Made by a program: the position numbers and the translations under genes. A DNA stretch of 64,000 nt from Verrucomicrobiota bacterium (lineage in GTDB: Bacteria > Verrucomicrobiota > Verrucomicrobiae > Limisphaerales > UBA11358), in contig JACZKP010000076.1 in NCBI GenBank assembly GCA_014860005.1, positions 124,001 to 188,000 on the forward strand, read 5' to 3'. Below, piece by piece: positions 1-8,300 of this stretch. The notes under the pieces are model-generated. The model had not been told where the DNA came from and did not search any database. It saw only the letters and a program-made list of their open reading frames with translations. The stretch's first letter is position 1; every line of letters starts with the position of its first letter.

Positions 1-2
1 CG

Positions 3-560
3 CCGCCCACTCCGCCGCCGCCGAGCGCCGAAACCTCGGCAGCGATACGAGCCGAGTCCCCGCAAGAAGACCGCAAAACCTTTCCAAGAGCCAGCGGGTT
101 GTCGCTATTGGTTGCCGGCCTGGCGATGGTCGTTGCCAGCGGCGCCGGAATTTACGCGCATCGCCTGCAGGTCCGTGTCGCCCTCCTTCAAACGCAGTTG
201 ACGCAAACGCGGGCCACCGCTCAAGCCGCATTGGAGAAAGTGGGCGCCCTCAAAATCCCGAAGGATCTCTGCACCGAAGTCGCGAGTCTGGAAGTTACGG
301 CCAACAAATTGAGGGCCGCCGAAGAAGCGCTGCGCAGGAGTTTCAATGATGAAATTGGGAAAATCCCCGCCCTGGACACCCGCCTTTCCGAGGCGCACAG
401 GGCCTTGGCGACGAGGCTGGCCGATACCGAACAGGAATCGAAGAAGTATCAGGAGAGAAACGAAGTGCGGCTGACCAACGTCATCGCCGTATTGAAGAAC
501 CAGGACAAAGTGCTGCGCCGGCTGGCCGAAGCGTCAGCGGCGCCGCAGAATGTGGAATAG
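3..560 (+). CDS. Membrane-anchored coiled-coil protein, C-terminal part (runs in from the left edge)
   Basis: The frame is open to the left edge, so the true start is outside the window. A TTG at 99 is only an internal candidate. The visible part begins with a proline-rich linker (PPTPPPP), followed by one membrane segment of about 20 residues (LLVAGLAMVVASGAGIYA). A long charged, heptad-like region of about 120 residues follows and is probably coiled coil. Proline-rich cytoplasmic linker, single helix, then coiled coil is a common design for cell-envelope or secretion-associated proteins. No family is recognised. It ends 2 bp before the sigma-factor start, so the two are probably cotranscribed. 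Confidence 0.7.
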   Translation, partial: PPTPPPPSAETSAAIRAESPQEDRKTFPRASGLSLLVAGLAMVVASGAGIYAHRLQVRVALLQTQLTQTRATAQAALEKVGALKIPKDLCTEVASLEVTANKLRAAEEALRRSFNDEIGKIPALDTRLSEAHRALATRLADTEQESKKYQERNEVRLTNVIAVLKNQDKVLRRLAEASAAPQNVE

Positions 561-562
561 TT

Positions 563-1903
563 GTGCGCGTTGAATTCGACATCCTCGACACCGAGCAAAT
601 CCTCCGCGAGGCCGGCGAGTTTGAACAAGGCCCTCCGTCGGCCGGGAGCGCCTTGGACGCTTACTTTGCTTCACTCCAGAACTGTCCCAGGATTGCGCCC
701 AAGCAGCAGATTGAACTGGCCCGGGACTATCATCGCGAAGTGATCGCTTGCCGCGACATCCTGGATCGAATTCCCGGCAAGGTCTTCTTTCTGACCCAGG
801 TTCTGGAGGAACTTCTGAATGGCGAGAGATTGACGAATTTCTTTCTGGCACATAACGAGAAAGGAACCCAACAAGCGAGCCGGCCGACCGACCGCTTTCT
901 CTTCTTCAAGAACCTGCAAGAGAAGGCTTCGTTGAAGAACCCCAGACTGGCGGACTGGTGCATTCAACCCAAACTTATCCTCGCTTGGAGCCGCGACCTC
1001 ATGCGCCGGTTCGCGGAACTGCCGCAGCGCCCCTGGATCAGCCGCATCATCCCCTCCCAGCGTCGGTCCGTGGCGGAACTCGAACGCTGGGCCGGCGCGG
1101 TCAAGCAACTCGAAACGATCAGCGGCTTGCGAATCAATGAGCTTGCTCACCATATCCGGCAACTCCGACCGCACGCCGAAAACGCCGACTCCCTGTTCGC
1201 CACACTGGCTGAGTGCAATCTGAAGCTGGTGATTCATATCGCCAAGAAATTCCAGAACCGGAGCCTGACACTTGAGGACCTGGTTCAGGAGGGCAACCTC
1301 GGCTTGATGAAAGGCATCGAGCGCTTCGACCCGGAGAAGGGGTTCAATCTCTCGACCTACGCCGTTTGTTGGATCAAAGAAAGCATCATGCGCGCTCTGA
1401 TGACCCAGGGCCACGTGATACGATTCCCGCCCGCCCTGCATGAGATGTTGCGCGAGATCCAGAAGCTCCGCGATGCAGCCTCGGCAGAGGGAAAACCCGA
1501 ACCGACCTCGGAGGACTTGGCCAAACAACTGAAGACTGCCCGGAACAACGTTGAGGCCGCATTGTCTCTCCGCCAGATTTGCAGTCTTCAACAGCCGGTC
1601 CACGGGAGGGAGGAGGAGACGTTCGAGCAGGAGCTGGTCGGCGACGAAGGGATCACGCTCGACGAAAGCGAGACCTTGCGGCAGGCCATCGGCCAACTGC
1701 TCGGCGGTCTGGCGCCAAACGAAAAACAGGTGCTCCGGCTTCGGTACGGACTGGCCAGGGGTCTTACCAAAACCATCGAAGAGGTCGCCGCCAGCCTGAA
1801 ACTCACGCGCGAGCGGGTCCGACAGATCGAGGCCAGGGCCATCGCCAAGATGCGGTCCGATCCCGCCATCCAGAGCGAGAAGGTCCGGTTCCTGGCAACC
1901 TGA
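563..1903 (+). CDS. RNA polymerase sigma factor, sigma-70 family
   Basis: This protein directs core RNA polymerase to promoters. Region 2 (residues about 215-285) is well conserved: NLKLVIHIAKKF, DLVQEGNLGLMKGIERFDP and FNLSTYAVCWIKESIMRAL. Region 3 follows at about 290-350, and region 4 carries a helix-turn-helix near the C terminus (LTRERVRQIEARAIAKM). The N-terminal 200 residues are unlike the RpoD region 1.1 that I know. The start is a GTG placed 2 bp after the preceding stop, which implies translational coupling. Region 2.3/2.4 reads YAVCWIKESIMRAL where housekeeping RpoD has YATWWIRQAITRSI, so this is probably an alternative or element-encoded sigma factor rather than the main one. Confidence 0.9.
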   Translation: MRVEFDILDTEQILREAGEFEQGPPSAGSALDAYFASLQNCPRIAPKQQIELARDYHREVIACRDILDRIPGKVFFLTQVLEELLNGERLTNFFLAHNEKGTQQASRPTDRFLFFKNLQEKASLKNPRLADWCIQPKLILAWSRDLMRRFAELPQRPWISRIIPSQRRSVAELERWAGAVKQLETISGLRINELAHHIRQLRPHAENADSLFATLAECNLKLVIHIAKKFQNRSLTLEDLVQEGNLGLMKGIERFDPEKGFNLSTYAVCWIKESIMRALMTQGHVIRFPPALHEMLREIQKLRDAASAEGKPEPTSEDLAKQLKTARNNVEAALSLRQICSLQQPVHGREEETFEQELVGDEGITLDESETLRQAIGQLLGGLAPNEKQVLRLRYGLARGLTKTIEEVAASLKLTRERVRQIEARAIAKMRSDPAIQSEKVRFLAT

Positions 1904-1949
1904 TCCTGAATCGGGCAAAAGGCTTCGCCAAAATCAACCACACGGCGTC

Positions 1950-2396
1950 ATGTGGAAGTGGTTTTCCCGACGGCATTCCGCCAAGCCGACTGAGAACCCC
2001 GAAAAGATTCGGCAGCGATTGGAGGCTGCTCAACGTCTAGTCCAGGAACAAAAGGACAGGAGGAGACGATCCGGTCCGCCGACCGATGAACGTCGTAATC
2101 GAAATCGAGAAATCCTTCCTCCGGATGAACCGGACGCGACCATCCCTTGCCGGCTGCTGCCATCCCTTGCCGGTGGCTCAACGCTTGCGGCCGCACTCGA
2201 GTCTATCCTTCAAGGCAAAAGAGTGAGCGCTGAGTTGTTCACCCAACTCTACCGCGGTGGGTTCGTTTTCAAGGACCCGCGTGGCCAATGGAAGATTACG
2301 GGAATGGGCAAGGAACTGGTCGAAAAGCATAAGCTTCTCACGCCCGAAGGTTGCCTAGTGGCGGGAGTCAGGTGCGTTGCCGGATGGAACAGATGA
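1950..2396 (+). CDS. Hypothetical protein with winged-helix-like C terminus
   Basis: I do not recognise the family. The protein is 148 aa with a strongly basic, Arg/Pro-rich N-terminal half. The compact C-terminal part (LFTQLYRGGFVFKDPRGQWKITGMGKELVEKH) has the helix, beta wing, helix rhythm of winged-helix domains, so nucleic-acid binding is a guess. It lies 46 bp after the sigma factor on the same strand and converges on the prepilin genes. Confidence 0.55.
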   Translation: MWKWFSRRHSAKPTENPEKIRQRLEAAQRLVQEQKDRRRRSGPPTDERRNRNREILPPDEPDATIPCRLLPSLAGGSTLAAALESILQGKRVSAELFTQLYRGGFVFKDPRGQWKITGMGKELVEKHKLLTPEGCLVAGVRCVAGWNR

Positions 2397-2403
2397 ACGT
2401 CGA

Positions 2404-2742
2404 TCAATCGTCGTAGGTTCCGTAGAAGAAAAGGTAACCGTTGGTGCTGATCATCGTGATTTGACGCGAGGTCAGTTTCTCCGACGGACAGAGCGTCTGC
2501 CGGTCGATCAACTGATTCACGACCGATTCAACCGAGGAAACGTTGGTCACATTTCCTCCTTCCAATTGGAACCGCTCGATCGCATTGGCGATCTGGCGCG
2601 CGTTGAAATTGTTTCGCTCTTGCGTTGATTGCTGACGCAGAATCACCACCCGCGGAATGATGATGGCCGCCAGAATGACGATCACGGTTACGACAGCCAG
2701 AATCTCAATTACCGTGAACGCACGTTGAGCGGACCTTTTCAT
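2404..2742 (-). CDS. Type IV prepilin-like protein (class III signal peptide)
   Basis: The start chosen gives MKRSAQRA followed by FTVIEILAVV, a short basic leader before the prepilin hydrophobic helix with the diagnostic Glu at mature position 5. The residue before the cleavage point is Ala rather than the usual Gly. After the helix come 'IIIPRV' and about 80 soluble residues. Such proteins are processed by prepilin peptidase and assemble into type II secretion or type IV pilus-like filaments. The open frame extends further upstream, but that stretch contains the terminator of the neighbouring pilin gene, which supports the shorter start. Confidence 0.8.
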   Translation of the reverse strand: MKRSAQRAFTVIEILAVVTVIVILAAIIIPRVVILRQQSTQERNNFNARQIANAIERFQLEGGNVTNVSSVESVVNQLIDRQTLCPSEKLTSRQITMISTNGYLFFYGTYDD

Positions 2743-2780
2743 ACTCCATTTTAGGTTCAGGATTCCACGCTGCATGCTGC

Positions 2781-2813
2781 AACAGAAAGACCCCGGCAGT
2801 TCGGCTGCCGGGG
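2781..2813 (-). terminator. Rho-independent terminator of the upstream prepilin gene
   Basis: A perfect 9-bp stem (CCCCGGCAG/CTGCCGGGG) with a 5-nt loop is followed, on the minus strand, by TCTTTCTGTT. It lies about 25 bp after the stop of the 2837-3193 gene and before the start of the next prepilin gene. Confidence 0.75.
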
Positions 2814-2836
2814 CTTGGTGGGGCACGCCAGACACG

Positions 2837-3193
2837 TTACTGACCGACGCTCAGGTTGGGGAACGCCCCGCTGATCGTAGGCGCCGGACTCGGCATTTCG
2901 GACAGATACGGAGCGCCGGACATGCCATTGGTGGCCGTGGTCAGCACACTGTAGATGGCTGCCTGATCCGTCGCGTTGGCGGCCGTGAGGGCGCCCTCCA
3001 CGGCGGCCCGTTCGATCGCGCCCTGAACGATCTTCACGTTCGATTGCGCGCGGGCGTCAGCCGCTTTGCCGCGCAAATCGCCGATGCGGGGCACGACGAT
3101 CGCCACGAGGATGAGGATTACGCTGACGACAGCGATCAGTTCCACCAGGGTGAAACCCTTGGCCTTTCTGTTGCGGAATTTCTGCAGTTTCAT
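2837..3193 (-). CDS. Type IV prepilin-like protein
   Basis: The chosen start gives a basic leader (MKLQKFRNRKAKG) and the canonical G|FTLVE cleavage site with Glu5, then a hydrophobic helix ending in VVPRI. About 80 residues of soluble domain follow, rich in Ala, Thr and Ser. It is a paralogue in design, not in sequence, of the neighbouring prepilin; both have the 'IVPR' turn after the helix. A pseudopilin or minor-pilin role is likely. The two prepilins are on the opposite strand to the DNA-metabolism genes and may be an unrelated insertion between them. Confidence 0.85.
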   Translation of the reverse strand: MKLQKFRNRKAKGFTLVELIAVVSVILILVAIVVPRIGDLRGKAADARAQSNVKIVQGAIERAAVEGALTAANATDQAAIYSVLTTATNGMSGAPYLSEMPSPAPTISGAFPNLSVGQ

Positions 3194-3479
3194 TTTGTTG
3201 TGCGTCGCCGACCAAAGGCTTCCGACATCCGCACCGGGCAACGTTTACACCAGCGCATCTCCTCCCGACAGGGGAGCTTATGTCCGTCGCTTGCAGGACG
3301 GCCGACAGTTCCATTTTAGGGCGGCGCACCCTGTGGCGTTTGATCCCAGGCCCGTTTTCGCTGGATGAGTGCGAGAGCTGAACCAGGTGGCGATGGAAAG
3401 TGGGTCGGCGTCACACGTGTTGACCGCCAAACGAAAAGCCACGCACGCAACCCCGAGTTGCCAATCAAACAACAAAAGC
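3194..3479. promoter_or_regulatory. Divergent intergenic region
   Basis: This 286-bp region separates the minus-strand prepilins from the plus-strand vWA/helicase operon and must carry promoters for both. I see no clear operator palindrome or repeat in it. A GTG at 3369 could extend the vWA protein, but the added residues look random. Confidence 0.4.
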
Positions 3480-4847
3480 ATGAACACGACCACTCCCTTG
3501 ACCTCGCGCTCGCTGAACGACGCGAATGTCGCCGCCACGCAGCGGGCCGTCAGCCAGACTCTCGGCGGCTTGCTTTCGCCTCTGGATTCACGCCTGGCCA
3601 AAGCATTTCAAGCACATCGCGATCACCCGTTGCTCCGCCCTTTTTGCAATATCTTTGAACGCCACCTGAAGATCGAACTGGACCAGCAGAGTTTCATCTG
3701 GTCGGACACATTGCGCCTCAACACGCGCGTGGTGCAGGCCATTGATGCCGCGCCAATCAGCGAGGATGAGAAGAACGCGGCGGTATTCTGGCTCGTTCTC
3801 TTCCACACGAGTTATTTCGCGCTCGGTTACCAGACGCGTTACCTCAAGGCGGCGCCGGATCAGCAGACCATGCTCAACCTGGCCTTCACTCAAGCCGTGG
3901 CGCATCACATGCGGTCGCTGGGGGTCAAGCAGCCGGCCAACTCGCCCCACTGGGAACAGCACGGTTATGTCTTCAAACCGCTGGCAGCCTTGCCAGCCGG
4001 GCCCAAGATCGCCGAGGACGCATTGACGTTGTTGGAACAGGGCACGCTTCAATCCGCCGACCTGACGGGAACGCCGCTCTTGGAACTCACAGATTTGAAC
4101 GGACGCGTGGCGAACCTGCAGGAATTTTCGCCCCAGGTTCATGAAACCTTCGCGCAGGAGATGATCAACGATTGGGTGGCCGAATTCATGAAGACCAACG
4201 ATTTCGGCAGCGAAGGAATGAACGGCATACGGCTGCTCTATTTCAAGGCCAATCCGCCGCGCGACGCGAGCGAGGCCATCATGGATTGTCTGCGCTCAAA
4301 GTATCCCGTCGCCGACGACCTGGCGCTTTACCACAACAAGAAACTGGCCAACGACTATTTTGCTCCCAAGAAGGCCGATCCGATCGAAGAGAAGACCGGG
4401 CACATCGAATTGTTCATCGATTGCTCGGGCAGCATCTCGGCCGGGGACATCGGCGACTGCATGAAGGTCTTCCGTGACTTCTTCGCCAAGCGGAAGAAGA
4501 AGATGACCTACGGCATCAGTTGTTTTGACACTTCCATCCTGAGCCGCATTGAAGTGACCGAAGAGGGGGATCCGGTCCAGAACCTCAATGAGCTCGCGAT
4601 CGTCGGCGGAGGCGGCACGGATTTTCGCTGCATCGCCGCGAATATCCAGGAAATGCTGTCCAACGGTGGCCCGCCTCCGGGCGGAAACAGCAAGTATCGA
4701 TGCGACCTGACCGTCGTTTTCACCGATCTGGCGGGATCATTCCCCGACTCCGTCCCGGCCGACTTCGTGTGGGTTACTACTACCAAGCAGTGCAACATGG
4801 GCGCGGTCGCCGGCCTCTCCATTCCTGGCACCGTCATTTATCTCTGA
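3480..4847 (+). CDS. vWA-domain protein of the metallopeptidase/vWA (DUF2201-like) type, zinc site apparently degenerate
   Basis: The C-terminal third is a von Willebrand A-like domain with an intact MIDAS start (IDCSGSIS), a middle Thr in GGGGTDF and a later FTDL acidic strand. The N-terminal half resembles the metallopeptidase part of vWA-like peptidases, but where those carry HExxH this protein has FHTSYFALGY, so peptidase activity is doubtful. The start at ATG 3480 was chosen because upstream residues look non-coding. Only 3 bp separate it from the next gene. A MoxR-type ATPase lies further down the same operon, and MoxR/vWA pairs typically work together as a chaperone or remodelling unit. 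Partner specificity is unknown. Confidence 0.75.
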   Translation: MNTTTPLTSRSLNDANVAATQRAVSQTLGGLLSPLDSRLAKAFQAHRDHPLLRPFCNIFERHLKIELDQQSFIWSDTLRLNTRVVQAIDAAPISEDEKNAAVFWLVLFHTSYFALGYQTRYLKAAPDQQTMLNLAFTQAVAHHMRSLGVKQPANSPHWEQHGYVFKPLAALPAGPKIAEDALTLLEQGTLQSADLTGTPLLELTDLNGRVANLQEFSPQVHETFAQEMINDWVAEFMKTNDFGSEGMNGIRLLYFKANPPRDASEAIMDCLRSKYPVADDLALYHNKKLANDYFAPKKADPIEEKTGHIELFIDCSGSISAGDIGDCMKVFRDFFAKRKKKMTYGISCFDTSILSRIEVTEEGDPVQNLNELAIVGGGGTDFRCIAANIQEMLSNGGPPPGGNSKYRCDLTVVFTDLAGSFPDSVPADFVWVTTTKQCNMGAVAGLSIPGTVIYL

Positions 4848-4850
4848 TCC

Positions 4851-5363
4851 ATGATCCGCGCTCTTCCGCAGCAGAGGAACCGGGTCATCGTCAGCAACGC
4901 GGCCCGCAACCAGCAATTCCTGGGTGTCAACTGGCACGGCACGCTGACTCGCCCCAGCTTCGCCCTCGTCCGGATCCAGACCGGCGAAAAGCCGATGCCC
5001 GTTCAGGGTTACGACCTGCTTGGACACGAGGGCCGCCACGCCGCTTATGGAGACAGGAAACTACTCCGACACGCGATGGACAGTGGGATCGACCAAGCGA
5101 ACGAACTCCTCTTCCCCAGCCTGGTGCCGACGATGGGCGCCGGCTTGCTGGCGCTCTGGCTCGTGCGCAAAAGCGGCGAACAACTCACTTACGCGGACAC
5201 GCTCAAGATCAAGGAACTGATCCTGGAGCAGCCGGACTTGCTGAAAGACTGGTGCGAGGTGGAATCCGACCAGTTCAACCCGGAAAACAAAAGCTACCGC
5301 GTCATCGCCGAGCCTGCCCCCGAGGTCCTCAAGCGCCTCTTGAAGGCGGCCACACAAAATTGA
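4851..5363 (+). CDS. Hypothetical protein, 170 aa
   Basis: I do not recognise a family. The protein is soluble with mixed alpha/beta character; its N-terminal region (RVIVSNAARNQQFLGVNWHGTL) reads like beta strands and its C-terminal half is helical and acidic. It is locked between the vWA gene and the helicase gene with 3-bp gaps on both sides, so it is almost certainly made with them. An adaptor or inhibitor role is possible but not shown by the sequence. Confidence 0.65.
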   Translation: MIRALPQQRNRVIVSNAARNQQFLGVNWHGTLTRPSFALVRIQTGEKPMPVQGYDLLGHEGRHAAYGDRKLLRHAMDSGIDQANELLFPSLVPTMGAGLLALWLVRKSGEQLTYADTLKIKELILEQPDLLKDWCEVESDQFNPENKSYRVIAEPAPEVLKRLLKAATQN

Positions 5364-5366
5364 CGC

Positions 5367-8300
5367 ATGGAAGAGTTACTTGAGCCACCGCTTCTGCCCG
5401 CTCTCACACCCGCTTGCCACCCGGACAAGACCAGGAAGCCGGAGAAGCGGACCATCGTCTCTGATCAGGAATGGGTTTCACTCATCGTCCGCCTCTGCCG
5501 GAAAATCCGCCCCAACCTCTCGCTGGCGATCTGCCTCGGGAAGTACACCAACGTTGATACGCTGCACAAGGCTTACACCGGCGCTGTCACCCTCAATCCC
5601 CTTTACCTGAGCCGAGAGCAAGCTGTCGCTGCCGATACGCACAGCCGTTACTGGATCTCCAATATTCAGGCCGTCGGCGACAACTGCGCCAGTTACCGGG
5701 AACTCCTCGACGAATGCCTCGTGACTTTGAGCCTGCCCGCTCACGTTCTCGTGCTGACGGATCAGCCCCAGGAGGCGCTTGCCATGTTCGATCAGCGTTT
5801 CCGACCGTTGATCGTCAGCCCCAAGCCAGTCCCCGGGCATCTGGGCAGCTTCACGCTGCGCCACAAGAACCGTGATTACGTCTATTTCTTCAACGTCGGC
5901 GGCCGGTGCTCGCTGGAACACGAGACCGATTACTACAGCAGCCCGCACCACGTCTTCAGCAGCGACGACGTGATCGACAAGATTCACGTCAACTTCCAAC
6001 AGTCTGACTTGCACGAGAGCTTGAAGAGCGAACTGGCCGTCGCTCCCAGCCAGTGCGAGATCATCCCGCTCCAGTATCTCGACACGCAGTTCAACCTTGA
6101 GGAGCAGAAACAAGTCTCAGTTCCTTCGAGCGGCGTTCCGCAGATCAGTGAGATGGCCGGTTTCTTTCTGAAGCTCATGCCGGAGCTGATGGTTTACAAC
6201 CCGGTGGAAATGCGGGAGACATCTCTTTACACCGCCGTTCGCAACCCGCTGCTCGCCTCTGCCATCGGCTACGAAGAAACCGTCGCGCTGCATCGTTTGC
6301 TTGGATTGGAATTTCCCGACAGTGACGAGAGCCGGCGTCGGATGGAAAAGCAGGCCGACTTCTACCGGCAGCAGACTGTGCCGATGATCAAGCCGACGGG
6401 CGACCAGTTGCTGGCCTATTACAAGCCCGGTTACTACTGCGCCCAGGAGGATGTGTTCTTCACCATCCGAAACAAAAAGGTCCGGGCTTTCATCCGGGGC
6501 AAAAAATACTACGTGTATCCGATCCAGCATAGCGAGGTGATCGAGTTGCCGGAGGCGCAACTCCTGGAAGCCGAGGAGGGACAGGAAGACCAAGCCAGGC
6601 TTACCCGCCGGAACATGAGCCTGCACTGCACCTACACCGCGCTGGCCATGACCAGCGAACTCAAGCCGGCGGATATCCATGCTTACAGTCAGCAGACCGG
6701 AAACACTTACAAGGTCATCACGGCAGATGAATACGATTTGACCCGCCAAATCCAGCAGGCCGCCGCGATGGGCAATCCGGGCAAAGTGGACGAGCTCAAG
6801 CAGCGGTTGAAGGCACTGTACGGACGGCGTATCCACATCACGAGCAAAGACCCGAACCTCGCCCAGGTTTTGCGGGTGTTTCCGCCTCCGGAAATCAAGA
6901 CGCTCTCGGAAGCCTACCCGGAACAGTTGAAGGCGCGCATTCAGTGCTTGAGCCAACTCAAGGCTCAACTCACCGACGTCCAGATGTTGCACGCTGGCCT
7001 GGCGTCTTTGAAACGCGGCGTGGTGCTGACTCACCACGTGGGTTCAGGCAAAACCCGTCTTGCCGCTTACGCAGCCATCGCGGCTGGGGCGCGGCGCGTG
7101 GCCTTCATCGCCAAGAGCAAGATTCTTGGCGAGATCATCAAGGAACTGCGCGATGAACTCGGCCTGGACGTCACGCACATCCACAGCACTGCCTGCATTC
7201 GTAAACTGCAGGCGGAGGTCAACCGCGGCGTGAAGCCGGAGCGGACCAGGTTCTATGTCATCTCCCAGGAATTTCTCACCATCGGCGGGCTGGCCAATCA
7301 GACCTTTGATCCGTATCCCGTGGACGTTAAAGAGCAGGACAACAGCAACGAACGCGTTCACACCCTGATTTGCACGCGCGAAAACGCCGAGCGGCAAGTC
7401 AAGGAGCAGATCCTCAAACTGAGAGAACAGAACGTCATCGCGGGGGAAGTCAAAAGAGTTCCCTTCCATTTCCACCAGCATGTGCAGGAGTGCCCGCGCT
7501 GTCTGGAACTGGCCGCCCAGAAATTCTTCAACGTCAGCAAGGCGCGGAAATGGATTCAGTTAAGCTGCGCCACCCGCAAAGCCATTCGCGAACAGGTCGC
7601 CGAGTACGTCAAGCGCGGCAAGGCCGACGTCGGTTTGCGCGAATTCGGCACGTTCTCCCGGCACGGCCATTGTCGCGTGTGCGGTTATCTGGCCAGAAGT
7701 TACCGGCGCATCGAGGACGAGTCGCCCGGAGAAGTCGCACCAGAAGTGGCCGACCTGCTGGCGGCGCTGGGAGACGAGGAGAAGCCGCGCCGAGGCGACC
7801 AGGGATTCCGTAGCGCGTTGCAGTTCCCGGCGTATCGGCTCATCAAGAATCTGTTCGACACGAAAATTTGCGACGAAGCCCACTCATTGACTGGCGAGTC
7901 CAAGGTTTATGAGGCCGTCAGATCCATCCACACGCGGAGGACTTTTCTCTTGTCAGGCACGCTGCTGCGCCGAACCCCGGCGGAGATGTGGCAGATCTTC
8001 ACGCTGTCGTGGGGCTATAACTCACCCGAATTCCCCTACGCCTACGACCAGCAAAACGAGTTCATCGAACAGCACGTCACTTTCCGCGTGACGCGCGATG
8101 CCATCCACGACCCGAAGGGCAACAGAATTGCCACGCGCCGCAACAAGCAGGAAATGCCTGAACCCGCCAACGCGCCGAAGCTGTGGAAGTATCTCCATCA
8201 AGCCCAACTCCACGCCACCAGCCGGAGCATGGGGCTGAAGATTCCCGATGTGCGCCGGCATTTCCTGGCGATCCCTTTGGAGGGCGACATTCTCGACGAG

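Noticed and set aside
671..1918. 415-codon open frame opposite the sigma factor
   Set aside because: Antisense shadow; sigma regions 2 and 4 are clear on the plus strand.
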